Both the position numbers and the translations under genes were made by a program. Shown piece by piece: positions 21,131-32,095 of a stretch of 64,000 bases of DNA; position 1 is the stretch's first letter; each line of letters begins with the position of its first letter. The stretch is from contig OW203747.1 of NCBI GenBank assembly GCA_934045075.1, forward strand, positions 8,204,357 through 8,268,356. The letters are read 5' to 3'. The DNA is from Yponomeuta sedellus (Eukaryota; Arthropoda; Insecta; Lepidoptera; Yponomeutidae). The notes beneath the pieces are model-generated. The model had not been told where the DNA came from. It made no database searches and saw only the letters and a program-made list of their open reading frames with translations.

Positions 21131-21492
21131 CGATATCAACCCTTGTATGTCTCCACTGCTGGGCCACGGGTCTCTTCCTGCGTAGCAGGAAGGTTAGGCC
21201 ATACTCCACCATGGGGCCCAAGTCCGGGTTGGTGGAGGATTGTAAAACAGTGGCGAGCCTTACTGTCAGAAGTTATCAAGCCGGCCACAAGGCCTCTGAC
21301 ATGGCTTAACGACTGCCATTATATGACAGCCGGCGCCATCAGCCTAACGTGCCTTGTGAATCACGGAAGCGCTCGGAAAAATTGCTACTAGCGGTCGTCA
21401 CGGGCGGTCACCCATCCAGCACCTGACCGCGCCTGTTGTAGCTTAACTCAAGTGATTGATTCCAATCGCTCGGTTCGACTACGCCACGAGCT
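21131..21492 (-). mobile_element. 5S-SINE, near full length
   Basis: Ends at 'cgatatcaacccttgtatg' and begins (minus) near 'ctcgtggcgtagtcgaaccg'. The 5S-like block is at about 21395-21450. Confidence 0.88.
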
Positions 21493-22204
21493 AGCAAAAA
21501 TTTACTTATATGTAAAAAATCGAAAATAACCTTTATTACTTAAATGTAGAGCGTATTAGACATTTTCTTTGCATAATTAAACTACTAAGTTACCTTGCTG
21601 TTTATTTACAATCCTACTTATCATCATGAAAATGAATAAAAAAATACATACTTACTACTTAATTGAAAATTTTAAAATGAAAATAAACCTGAAACTAATT
21701 TAAATAAAATATTTCAGCCAGATCGTTGTCGGTCGGTAAAGTACCGAGAAGGCTATCGGTATCCTGCCTTTACTCAAAATAGAACTACTTACTTACATAA
21801 TGTCAAGAAATACACATTAATTTTGTCAAATTATACCCTAAAGGTAGACCCTTGAAGCTACTATTGTAATACCATGTAATGTTAAAACGATAAACTATTG
21901 TCAAAAATTAAATACTCAAAGATGCATTTACCGGCATTAAGTCAACACAATACTACGGCGTATTTTTTTCTATTACCAATCTCTCCACCCGCCTAATGGT
22001 CGGCGTTAACCCCAAAAAGTACGGGATCAAGATAAACACAATTTCACTAACCTTTTTACACCACGTCGCAGTCACGAACGTAACTGACCAAATCCTTATT
22101 GCCACTCCAACAATCAATCACTCGCAAGAAAAAAAAACAAACACACAAGTTTTACGAACTGTGAAAAAGCGTCAGACGCCGCAATTTTCTTTTTTGTTTT
22201 AATT
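21493..22204. other. AT-rich, no gene
   Basis: Residues 21715-21780 weakly match a D-LINE-associated segment at 45785 ('cagatcg.tgtcgg.cgg.a.agtacc.agaaggct'). Otherwise featureless. Confidence 0.45.
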
Positions 22205-22620
22205 CACTTCAGGAGGCAACGGAAAAACGTTCAACCGACAAAGCCGTCGACGGAGTGAAAATTTACGAACATGCAACGGCTCTACTGAAAATTAACCCTT
22301 AGACCGCCTCAAAAATACTGGCCAGTGAATCCCGATAACTGGCTGGTTGGAAGCACAACACTTCGTCTGTCACATTTAGTCTTCCGCGCGATTTTGAATT
22401 TCGAATCGTTTTCAAAACGCCGCGTGATGGAACGCTCTCGAGGGACGTGACGTAACGAACGCCACGCACGACACCCGGCGAGGTACTGAAGGTAGCTGAG
22501 CAGCCCTGGACAAGCCTCGCGGCAAAGAGTAACATTTAGCAGACGCGACAGTCAAAAGGAAGTATGTATTGGTGGGATGGAAATTATGTCTTGATGATTT
22601 GCGAGCTCTAATCACACTAG
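22205..22620. other. CpG-richer unique block
   Basis: Less AT-rich than its surroundings, with many CpGs ('acgctctcgagggacgtgacgtaacgaacgccacgcacg'). Short minus frames exist but show no domain. It could be a regulatory region or a non-coding first exon; this is inference only. Confidence 0.35.
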
Positions 22621-22679
22621 TGTAAATAGATTTTCGCTTTTGTTGGATAATTGTGTTATCTTTTATTTAATTTTTTAAA

Positions 22680-22992
22680 AAGCCTACTACATAGCACAGG
22701 CCTTTTCTCAGACAGAGTGGGTGGTGTTAACTACCACGACTGCCCATCGTGGATTGATAATTTTTAGCGCCAAGGCACGTAAGGTCCTCAGACACTTGGC
22801 TTTCCTCACGATGGTTTTCTTTTAAAAAAAAAATTATAACCTATTTAAACCTATTTATTGATGGTTTTCTTTACAGTTAACTAGTGATATAACTACTACA
22901 ACTTCACAGATGTATGTATGTATCTTAAGCAGCAAAGTCATTGGATGATCCCGGGATTCGAATCCACGAATACTCCCGAATACTGTTGCGGT
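22680..22992 (-). repeat. Lep-SINE
   Basis: Complement carries the B-box-like GGATTCGAATCCCGG region (22950), 'ttaagttg.tataatatcactagttaactgtaaagaaaacc' and the 'gggcagtcgtgg' to 'gaaaaggcctgtgc' 3' part. Confidence 0.65.
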
Positions 22993-24459
22993 GCCACCGC
23001 TCCATCTTTCAGCTAAAATCCTGAATCCAGTAAATCCTGAAAATCCCTGATGGTGATAATTACTAACTTAGGAAAAATATTTTTTTTTCTTTACTTTAAT
23101 TTTATCACTTTCATAGCTGACTTACATTTAAATATCAAAGTCAATATTGTAACGAGAAATGCAGGCAAGAAAAGTATGACGTGTAATCAGCTGTATTATC
23201 GCTATAAAAATTGTTTATTGCATCAAAAATATTTTGCAATAGGCGGGCTTAGTATACTGCATAGTATTTTATTCTAACCAAACCATGAAGGAACGGTAGC
23301 ACCAAATCGAGAAATTTAAGAAATATTTTTAAGCAATACAAACTGTTTTAAATTATAATAATAATATATTTCTATGTAAGATTGAGGTAAAGGCTACAAA
23401 ATAATCCAAAACATACCTACTTCAGTTGTGTGGAATAACTTTAATTGTTATTTCAATGTTTCCAACTTTTCAAACCAACTTTACAGGAAATTCTCACTGG
23501 ACCAGGAATTAATGCCTGGAATTAATTCAATCTATCTAATGTTAATGCAATTAGCATTAAGTCCACCTTTTGTACAATTTCTTTTGTGAAATAAAATTAA
23601 GTCTTTATGAAGCAATAAAATAATAAAAACGAGGACTCAAATAGTAATACGCATACCAAGTTAATCAGAACCTTTTTGCACTCCGGTATTCCATATATTT
23701 TCGCCCACCTTGTCCTCCAACTTTATTATGAATTTATTTTGTTTACAAAGCGTTATTACAAAGCAGAAATTTAACAAAAGCAAAGAAAATAAAAACGCTA
23801 CATAATATTCTACAATTTAGGGCAATATTTCATTACCACTAACCCAATAACTTATAAGTAAACAGCAAAAACTATACATATTTCCTACTTGTTACTATGA
23901 ACTCTTATTTTCCAAAAGAAACTTCCCTAATTTCCCACTGGAGTGCCGCTACTTTTCTACGAGCTTTTCCGCGAACGTAATCTATGACACTACAACGACC
24001 TTAATCTGAAATCTCTTTTCAACTCATCGCAACTCTCATTATTGATCTCTTTCACTCCTCACTACCCGGTGCAATAAGAACTGTCTCCCTCTCGCGCCGA
24101 CCAAAGCCGCATAAGGCCGTCTCGCTCGCACGCCCACTGCAGAGCTACGAAAACGCGGCATTGGCACCGTAATTGGAACTTTTTCCATTGAGTCGGTCAT
24201 AGAGCAGAAAAAAAACTGTGTTTATTTGACGTTATTGCAGATGTGACAGTTATTTCCGTGGCGTTTTCCCTTTTGTGTAGGTTGGGATGGAATGTGTTTT
24301 ATGCTTGAAAGTCTTAGTATTAGGGGATATTTTGCCTTCCGATACACAACACGAGTAGTTATGTTAAGGTACGTAAGTGTATTATTATTAAGTACAAGTA
24401 TGTATCAATATTCAAATTTGCATTGGCTACCCGTCTTTCTAATTTTCTTCAGCAACTTT
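22993..24459. other. Sparse AT-rich stretch with a CpG-rich island
   Basis: No repeat is recognised over most of it. Residues 23940-24200 are CpG-rich ('ctgtctccctctcgcgcc', 'gtctcgctcgcacgccc') and could be promoter-like. No frame or splice structure supports a gene. Confidence 0.4.
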
Positions 24460-24592
24460 CCATCGTAAGGTTGTCTGGAAGAAATTGCTTTTAAGAATAA
24501 TTCCGCCAATTGTACTATGTAGATTTGTAATTATTTTGAATTTATTGTTTTTCCAGTGTACAATAAAGAATATTCTTATCGTATCTTATGTT
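24460..24592 (+). repeat. LINE 3' tail (E-tail)
   Basis: 'catcgtaaggttgtctggaagaaattgc' leads to 'acaataaagaatattcttatc', a non-LTR 3' UTR with an AATAAA and a (TTATC)-type tail. Confidence 0.7.
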
Positions 24593-24647
24593 AATTAGTA
24601 AGTCAGAACTGAGATTAACGCACTTAGAAATAGGCAGATTGAGATAG

Positions 24648-24762
24648 AGAACACTTTATTCTAAATAAAAATGGAAATTACAAAGATATTTCTTATCCTA
24701 AGAGTACAGACGGCGGCTTTATCACTAAAAGTGATCTCTTCCCGACAAACTTTGGATAGACT
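24648..24762 (-). repeat. LINE 3' tail (E-tail)
   Basis: 'gatagagaacactttattc' then 'ggcggctttatcactaaaagtgatctcttcccgacaaacttt'. Confidence 0.7.
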
Positions 24763-24879
24763 TATCCTCAGTTTCTCCTAGACTAACAATCGGTTAATCT
24801 ACTTTTAACACCTGTTATTTTTTTTTTGTGTTCACTTTGGTCAACTGACAGCTGTTAACAGTAGATGAATGGCTTGTTA

Positions 24880-25172
24880 GTGTACCAGAAACCGGGGCTT
24901 AGCCTCATCGTTGGACTATTGTACGTAGGAAGCGCTGTCGTATATTATCACTTAAGACACTAGGGTTTTCTCACGATGTTTTCCTTCACAATTGCTATAA
25001 GTACTCACTACTTGCTTCACTAGCGAGTGATATTGCTATTATAACTTCAAAAATGTATATACCTTTGAAAAAAAAATCATTGGTAAATGCCAATGCGGAT
25101 TGAGGGATTTGAACCCAAGACCTTCCGATTGACAAGCCGCTAACAGCTCTACCACACTATCACATCAAATCA
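24880..25172 (-). repeat. Lep-SINE with tRNA-like head
   Basis: Complement of 'tttgaacccaagaccttccga' and the A-box region near 25140 give the head. The body has 'acgatgttttccttcaca' and 'gcgagtgatattgctattataac'. Confidence 0.6.
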
Positions 25173-25189
25173 CATTGATTGATCGATCG

Positions 25190-25342
25190 ATTGCAATCCT
25201 GTATGTCCCCACTGCTGTCAAATCATATCACAAACACTACTTAATATTATAAAGGCGAAAGTTTGCGAGCGTGTATGTTTGTTACTTCTTCAAGTCTGAA
25301 CGGCTGGAGCGATATTAATAGATACAAATCGATATCATCGAT
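25190..25342. repeat. Repeat scraps, Helitron-5'-like
   Basis: 'aatattataaaggcgaaagtttgcgagcg' at 25240 resembles the common lepidopteran Helitron 5' end. It is flanked by a tiny 5S-SINE tail scrap at 25195-25216. Confidence 0.4.
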
Positions 25343-25558
25343 ATCAACCCTTGTATGGGGCACGGCTCTCTTCCTCCATCGCAGGAAGGTTAGGCCATTC
25401 TCCTCCACGATTGCCGAGTTTGGGTTGAAGAATTGTAAGACAGCGGCGAGCCTTACTGTCAGAAGTTATCAAGCCGCCTATAAGGCCTCTGACTGGCTTA
25501 ACGACTGCCATTACATGAGAGCCGACACCAACGGCTTAACGTGCCTTGCGAAGCTACC
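25343..25558 (-). repeat. 5S-SINE lacking the 5S head
   Basis: 'tatcaacccttgtatg' through 'ggcttaacgtgccttgcgaagc', then breaks off. Confidence 0.8.
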
Positions 25559-25589
25559 ATAACTCCATAGATGTACATAACTTAGAAAG

Positions 25590-25685
25590 CAAAGTCATTG
25601 GTATATGCCGGGATTCGAACCTTCGACCTCCCGGTTGAAAAGCCGGCGTTCTACTGCTGCGCTACCACCGCTCTGTCAGGCATAA
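25590..25685 (-). repeat. Lep-SINE tRNA-like head
   Basis: Minus strand: GGTGGTAGCGCAGCAGTAG (A box), GGTTCGAATCCCGGCATATA (B box), 'ccaatgactttgctttctaa'. The anticodon loop region reads CTTTTCAA. Confidence 0.7.
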
Positions 25686-26144
25686 GGTGAATAAGACATC
25701 AAAGATATACTCCGTAGGTACAAATGAGATTGTAATATTCAGGTCGCAGTTGCATCTGCCCCTGGCTGTAGCAAATACCGCTTAGACCAAGGTCCCGGTG
25801 GAGACTTTTTGATGCGACAGGGTCACCCAACTAATTAGGTCATTAGAAGATGTGAAAGTACAAAAAAATTCAATAGGTAGCCGTAACAGACTTTATTCAT
25901 ATATTTTTTAATTGGGTACATTTTTATCATAGTCCTTGAAATCTTTTTTAAAATCTGCGCTTTAGTAAATTTTTAATAAAATAAAGTATAACAAATAAAA
26001 GACACAAACTAGTTTATTTATGTATTTGAATCATTGATCACTACCAATCAAGCTCTCCAAATCATAGCAAAACCTGGTGGTACTCTGTCGATATGTAATG
26101 TCAAGTGCTTAGATAAGTAAATAAACATTTTTTTATATAGGCTA
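25686..26144. other. No gene seen
   Basis: Unclassified AT-rich DNA. Confidence 0.4.
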
Positions 26145-26390
26145 TAAACGTCCCATTGTAGGTCTTAGGCCGTCTCTCAGAGAGAGAGTATGGGATTAAT
26201 CGCCACGCGTGTCCATCGCGAATCGGCCATTTCATGCGCTAAAGTATGTGAACAACTCAGATACCTGAGTATCTGAGTTCAGTCTACACGATGCTTTCCT
26301 TTCACAAATGGCCCTTGACACAAATGTATGTAACTTAAAACACAAATTCAAAGTCGTACATGTCGAGATTTGTCCTTGATCAAGAGTGGT
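26145..26390 (-). repeat. Lep-SINE 3' half
   Basis: 'ataaacgtcccattgtaggtct', 'ctctctcagagagag', 'gccacgcgtgtccatcgcg' in complement order. Decayed. Confidence 0.6.
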
Positions 26391-26516
26391 TGCAGTAGAC
26401 TGGTAAAAGAATTAGGCAAATGACACAAAACTTCAAAATCTGTCAATAGAACTAGTTTGTAAAGCTTCCTGTTAGATAATGGCTTAAAACAACCGGCGCA
26501 CAATAGCAGTTTTTAC

Positions 26517-26564
26517 CCGACTGCAGCGAAGCCCAAAAGGAGGGTAATGTGTTTAGTGCGTATG

Positions 26565-26595
<31 letters not shown>

Positions 26596-26750
26596 GTATG
26601 TCCGATTCTATGTTCCCTCAGAACTCCTTAACCAATGGTCAGATTTTGTTAAACAAGGTGTCATTCGATTCGGCATCCTTGCGCGGGTGTCATAGGCTAT
26701 ATAAAATCATAATTTTGCGATCAGAACCGTGACGAAAAATAAAATTCGTT
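26517..26750. repeat. Dispersed repeat with (TATG)n
   Basis: Starts ACCCGACTGCAGCGAAGCCC, has (GTAT)n at 26557-26596, then 'cctcagaactccttaaccaatggtc'. The ACCCGACTGCAG terminus also caps the palindrome at 29931-30359. Confidence 0.55.
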
Positions 26751-26754
26751 AAGA

Positions 26755-28045
26755 AGCTTCGTTAAAGTACAGCTAGGAGCCACTAGATGGCGCTGTTATA
26801 TTTAGTTTATTGAATTCGAATACTAATATTATTGAACTACCCCCAACAGGTGTGAAATATTTAAAACAGAATTTCGCGGATGACGTAGGTTACATAAAAT
26901 CAGCATTAATAGAGAACCAACGGAACAAAAAATTACATTTACTTCTAAGCAATTAAAGTACCACTTTTAGTCACTTGATGGCGCTGCTATATTTTATTTA
27001 TTCTAATACATGTGTATACATAATTTCGGCTTTGGTCTACATGTAAACAAACCATTAATAGAATCGGTACAAATGAGGAAAGAAAAAATTCCTATAAAGT
27101 GGTTTGATCCTTCTAGATCATTCATTTAATTAAAAAATATAATTTTGTTTAACTACGCCTAACACGTGCAAAGTATTTAAAAGAGAATTTTGCGGGTGTC
27201 GTTGATTACATAAAATCAGCATTAATAGAGAACAAACGCAACACAAATAATATTCACTTCTAAGTAATTAAAGTACTGTAGCATTAGTTCCTCTAATACT
27301 CTCTACCCAACCACAGATGGCGCTGTTTGTGTTCTAAATTGCGGTATGGTTTTGTCCGAAGGCCCTACTTAATATTAAACAAAATTGGATAGTATTTGAG
27401 CTCTAAGCGAACGCTCCGCTAGAGAGCTCCGCTGTGCGCCCTCCTCGGCCTCGAGGGGGGTCGCTCCCGATGTGGGTTTAGGGGTCTCTAGGACCAAAAC
27501 CAGTCCCAAGGTGGTGTTTAGTGGGTAGGCGCACTTCTTGTGAGTCCCACATTGGCAGCACGGCCGGGTCCGTGCTGTTATGCATGAGCATTCACCACCT
27601 CCCTCCCCCGTGTCCTCCGGAGGGTGCCCTTTATAGGGTTAAAAAAAACAAAATAGTATTTGAGCACTCGACCAATCACTTCGACCAATACCGACTGTCC
27701 ACTAATAATTGGCACGACTAGTGACGTAGGTAATATACCTCGCTTTGCGCTGTGGTGCGAGTAGTACAGTTACTAATCCGTAATCCTTAGTAAGTTTCAT
27801 ATTGCTTCAATAAATAGATCCCTAAGTACGTGCTGTCGTGCTGAAACAACGTTTCTCTTCTTGTCTGCTGAAACCCTGTCCTACAGTACCACTTTTAGCC
27901 ACTAGATGGCGCTGGCATATATTTATTCTAGTACATGTATAAATTTACATAATATCAGCTTTGCTCTACATGTAAACAAACCGTCTATAGAAACGGTATA
28001 AGTGCTGAAAGAAATAATGCCTATAAAGTGTTTATTTATTTCTAC
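26755..28045 (+). repeat. Degenerate array with CTCF-like motifs
   Basis: Two modules alternate. One contains 'taccacttttagtcact.gatggcgctg' plus 'ctacatgtaaacaaacc' (26960-27120, 27885-28045). The other contains 'gattacataaaatcagcattaatagag' (26836-26955, 27150-27270). CCACTAGATGGCGCT at 26780-26794 and 27899-27913 fits the published CTCF consensus CCASYAGRKGGCRS. 26971-26985 is close and 27311-27324 keeps only AGATGGCGC. All are in plus orientation. Confidence 0.7.
27389..27665 (+). mobile_element. 5'-truncated R1-like LINE 3' end
   Basis: A 251-bp GC-rich insert (27402-27652) ends in an A-rich tail (aaaaaaaacaaa). It is bounded by exact 13-bp duplicates ATAGTATTTGAGC (27389-27401, 27653-27665). 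The body ('gtgggtaggcgcacttcttg', 'gagcattcaccacctccc') resembles R1-clade 3' UTRs of Lepidoptera, from memory. It interrupts the CTCF-motif array. Confidence 0.8.
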
Positions 28046-28959
28046 GCCATTCGTTTATCTCATTAATTTAAGAAATATCAACCTCATAGGGGGTAATAAT
28101 ACATTACTGCAGAGGCCGAGAAGTAAGGGATTGCTGGACGAGTTTGGGATAGACCTGTTCCGGCCGAGGATTGTATAATGCTTTTCTCAAACAATGCGAG
28201 GAAATATTAATATTAAAATAATTACTAGGAAATAAGAAATAAAAGTTTAGTTTGCCGCTTTTTTTATTTTTTAAATACACTAATATATTTGAGCACCATG
28301 TTTAACCGCACAAAAACCAATACCATTGATTGTTTTTTTTTTTAATCTTGGAAGTATGCTTACATAACTTAGTAGGTGGTTGGCTGTATGTAATTTTTCC
28401 TTGGTCAGTTTAATTTTAGTAAGTAAATTTAAAAAGTTAGAGCAGCGGACGGTAATGGATTTTCATACTTACTTTACTGGCTTAGGCCAGTAAAGTGAGG
28501 CGGGAGCCATAAAAGAGAAATTTTGTGGCTTTATTTCATGATAATAACACAAACATTTCCGAGCATGTTTGAGAAAAAATAATTAATTTCTTAACTTTGA
28601 TAATAATTTCCTACTGACACTTAGACCAAAACTAACTGAACAAAATATATAAAGTGTAGCATGTAAATCCTTTTCCCCTGTGCGGTCATAGTCAGACAAG
28701 CTGGGTTCAAAGAAGAAACAATAAATGATAAAAAAATATTTGAACGCTCTCACTGGTAACCGAAGACGGATCCTCCGTGACCTCGTATCGTAGGACCCAT
28801 GAAATTTTAAAAAAATCTAGCTCTGTTCATCTTAACGAATTTTATCTCGTTTCCTCCGAAAATAAGATTATGATTTTGTGTTAGGTTTCCTGTTCACTTG
28901 TGAGACCAAAGATTGCTTATCTACACCTAAATATTCAGTAAAATTTTTCAATGCTTTAG
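28046..28959. other. No gene seen
   Basis: AT-rich, with a small hairpin at about 28477 (tactggcttaggccagta). Confidence 0.45.
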
Positions 28960-29500
28960 GGGGCCACCTCAAGATGAATTTGTTATAGTTTCATTTTAAT
29001 ACCGGTAATATTTTGGCATTCAGAAAACCAAGATTTTGTATGTCTCCACGCCCATGCCACAACTCTAAATAACTACGCCAGGCCGAAGGCCGAGCCCCAT
29101 CATGCGGGTGCGAGGAAACTTGCCGCGACGAGGTTGAAGGCCGAGCTCAATACAGGTCGCGGCACGGCCGAAGGCTGTAAAGCGGGCTAGAGGAATACTC
29201 CCACGGCGATTCCAAATGCTGAGCTCTATTTACGCTGATGCCAAATGGAGAGACTATTAGCGCGGCCGAAGGCCGCGACAGTTACTTAAAGTTGCTGTTA
29301 GGAGGAAACCTGTCGCGCCTTTGTACAGGCCGCGGCTAAAGGCTCAGACCATTTATGTTCCCATTTACAAGTCCTTATTCTAAGTAATTAGCGAGACCGA
29401 AGACTGGGCCCAGCAATGCAAGCACGAAGAATTCTACTCTGGAGATGTCGAAAGCTGAGCGCCGTTCAGGTCGAAGAGATAATTCGTGACTATTCCAGTC
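28960..29500. repeat. GC-rich degenerate minisatellite
   Basis: Variants of GGCCGAAGGCCGAGC recur at irregular ~35-75-bp steps (29080, 29133, 29165, 29262, 29325, 29395, 29447). Both GC-rich and self-complementary GGCC cores are visible. No continuous frame crosses it. Confidence 0.6.
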
Positions 29501-29930
29501 CCCACCTACAATCGTTAACATTAAATAACTAGGTGCAGTGGAGCGTTTTTAGGCTACATAAAAAACAGACAATTTATGTAAGGATAATAAAGAAAAAAAT
29601 CTGTCGTTTCCTTTGCAAATATTCTAGATAGTTTAACACAATTAGACCATATTCATTATACTAGCTAAAAAATATCGTACGACATAAATTTTTAATGCAG
29701 GCAGGTGGTACCTATGACTATATCAAACAAGTATATCAGTAAAAATATTTATGATTTGCCGAGACATGTCCATTGTCGAACAAAAGAAAATAAACTAAAA
29801 TTCATTTAGGAAATAAAATAATATAACGATTTAAAGCATGTAAACAGAACAGATGGACCTTTAAATTGTATCGTTTTACTGAGTCACTAAAAGGTCAAAA
29901 AAAAAAAAATATTTAAAATAAAAAAAATAT
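29501..29930. other. AT-rich flank of the palindrome
   Basis: Poly-A rich just before 29931; no gene. Confidence 0.5.
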
Positions 29931-30359
29931 TTAAAAAAATAAAAGAACCCGACTGCAGTGATAAATCAACTGAAAGGGAAAAAATAAGATAATTTTATTT
30001 TCAAATGCTAATGTCGAATCAGAACAGTTCATGCTGCTTTACTTGAGGGACCAAATAATATAACTTTATAAGCATTATTTGCTCAAACTGTTGCATTTAT
30101 TATTTTATATAAAATGTTGCAGTCGGGACCCATTACTGTTTGTTTAAAGTCCTCTAATGGGTCCCGACTGCATCATTTTATATAAAATAATAAATGCAAC
30201 AGTTTGAGCAAATAATGCTTATAAAGTTATATTATTTGGTCCCTCAAGTAAAGCAGCATGAACTGTTCTGATTCGACATTAGCATTTGAAAATAAAATTA
30301 TCTTATTTTTTCCCTTTCAGTTGATTTATCACTGCAGTCGGGTTCTTTTATTTTTTTAA
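29931..30359. repeat. 429-bp near-perfect palindrome
   Basis: Arms 29931-30135 and 30155-30359 (205 bp each) are reverse complements with one mismatch (30117/30173) and no indel. The 19-nt spacer is 30136-30154. Each arm carries CCCGACTGCA near its outer end and its complement TGCAGTCGGG near the spacer. So it can also be read as two inverted copies of a ~180-bp TIR-bearing element. Non-coding. Confidence 0.95.
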
Positions 30360-30867
30360 TTAATTATTAAAAACCGATGTTATCGTACGCCGGTCGGGAT
30401 TTTTAGAATTTTACAGGCTAAAACATAAAGTTACCTTTTACACAAAGACCTGGAACTGTCCAGGATCTAAGCCTATGCCACGTTTGCCGTAATAAGGCCT
30501 AAGTGTGTAGGTGGAAAAGCGCGCAGTTCCCATACAAATGGCCGTCTTGTGCGCGTCTGAATACATTCATACATCGGATATATTTATGCCCATTTTATGA
30601 TACGAGGAACTTGTTGCGATTTTATCCCGGCGTAGGCGATAAGTACCGTTGAACTGCATATGGGAAGATAAATATCTTTACTTCAACAATGTTTTGTTGG
30701 ATCCAGAAATATTTTGGCCCTCAAAGAATTTTAATAACGCACTTTGTGTATGGGCTACTATATAATATAAAGGATTTTTTAGGTGACAATGATGTCTGTA
30801 ATTAAAGCCAGTACAATGCACGAGTTCCATGTTTTACAATAATTATGTAAACTCTGTTAATTCGATG
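30360..30867. other. No gene seen
   Basis: Unclassified DNA following the palindrome. Confidence 0.4.
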
Positions 30868-31441
30868 TCCATACCCTTGTATGTCCTCAGTGTTGAAGCA
30901 CGGGTCTCTTCCTACATCGCAGGAAGGTTAGGCCATACTCCGCCACGGGGGCAAGTCCGGGTTGGTGGAGGATTGTAAGTTAGTAGCCTTACTGTCAGAA
31001 CTTGTCAAGCCGCCCATAAAGCCTGTGGCTTAACGACTGCAATTATAGTCAACTTTTAGAATATACCTCGGCTACTATCGGATAGAATCGGATATATTCG
31101 TGTAATAGAAATATCGGAACTAATATGACACTTAATGATATTAATTTAGTTAATTAATTTATTAATTATTTTAACAGACAGAGCAGTAAGTAGTATTACA
31201 CTCGTGTGTTTTTGGCGAAAACCGAAACCTACTCTAGAGCCCGAGGTACCTATATTCTAAAAACTAACAGACTGTACATCAGCTAGCATCTACGGTTTGA
31301 CGTGCCTTGTGAACCACTTAAGCGTGTTGGAAAAAATGCCACTAGCGAGTCGCGGGACGATCACCCATCCTGCAAGATGGATGTTTTTGCATAACTCAAG
31401 CGATTGATTCCAATCACTCGGTTCGACTAGGCTACGAACGA
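30868..31441 (-). mobile_element. 5S-SINE interrupted by MITE-1
   Basis: The SINE is continuous across 30868-31046 and 31277-31441, including the complement of the 5S-like block at 31365-31400. Residues 31047-31274 are a nested MITE-1. Confidence 0.85.
31047..31274 (+). mobile_element. MITE-1 nested in a 5S-SINE
   Basis: The right end ATTCTAAAAACTAACAGACTG is followed by TA. The left end lacks its outermost ~8 bp. The insertion is younger than the SINE it splits. Confidence 0.8.
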
Positions 31442-31734
31442 TTCATTGCGTTTCTCAATAAACGAAATAAAACTCAAGCTAACAGTCACAAAGATAAGCT
31501 TTACCTTTTATTCTGTATCAAAGAAAGTGATTTCGATGTTATCAGACATCAAAGCCGAAAAGATATATATAGATTTGGATGGATGAATGAAAGGAATAAT
31601 TAATTGGGAGTAGCGAAAAACTAGGCAGAGATATTTCCTTATAGAAGATATCATTAGGGAAATACGTTGGCGAAAATATTTCCCATATAAGAGGTATTAA
31701 GAAATATTTCGGCCTATTTATGTAACAGTTTCAT

Positions 31735-31885
31735 AAAATACTGGTCTCTGCATCTGCACAAGTCTTCTCTCAGAGAGATGGGCTTAATTGCCACGCGTGC
31801 CCACAGCGGATTGGCAATTTCAAACGCAGAAGTATTTGAACACCTCAGACACTCAGGTCTCCTCACGACGTTTTCATTCAGTTTC
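31735..31885 (-). repeat. Lep-SINE 3' fragment
   Basis: 'tctctcagagagatgggcttaattgccacgcgtgcccac' and 'ctcctcacgacgttttc' in complement order. Confidence 0.65.
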
Positions 31886-31962
31886 ATTACGTACCTATGT
31901 GTATTTAAGTTTATAATTGTATTAAATAACTCCTTCATTTTTTGGGTTCCTTCTTTCTCTTG

Positions 31963-32095
31963 AGATAGATAGAGAACACTTTATGGCACAGTCAGAAAAA
32001 AGAATACAACCATGATTTCTTAAATCTAAGTAATGTTATACAATTGACGGTCTTATCGCTTAGAGTTATCTCTTCCAGACAACTGGAAGAAAACT
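31963..32095 (-). repeat. LINE 3' tail (E-tail)
   Basis: 'gatagatagagaacactttatggcac', 'tacaattgacggtcttatcgc', 'atctcttccagacaac'. It is closely related to 12815-12975. Confidence 0.75.

Noticed and set aside
22299..22615. Overlapping minus-strand frames (78 and 67 residues) as a gene
   Set aside because: Two frames overlap in different registers; the openness is explained by the higher GC of the block.
25590..25685. Functional tRNA gene (also considered at 635, 14941, 37930, 47904, 63672)
   Set aside because: A and B boxes are present, but the arms do not close into a full cloverleaf and each is followed by a SINE body present at several loci.
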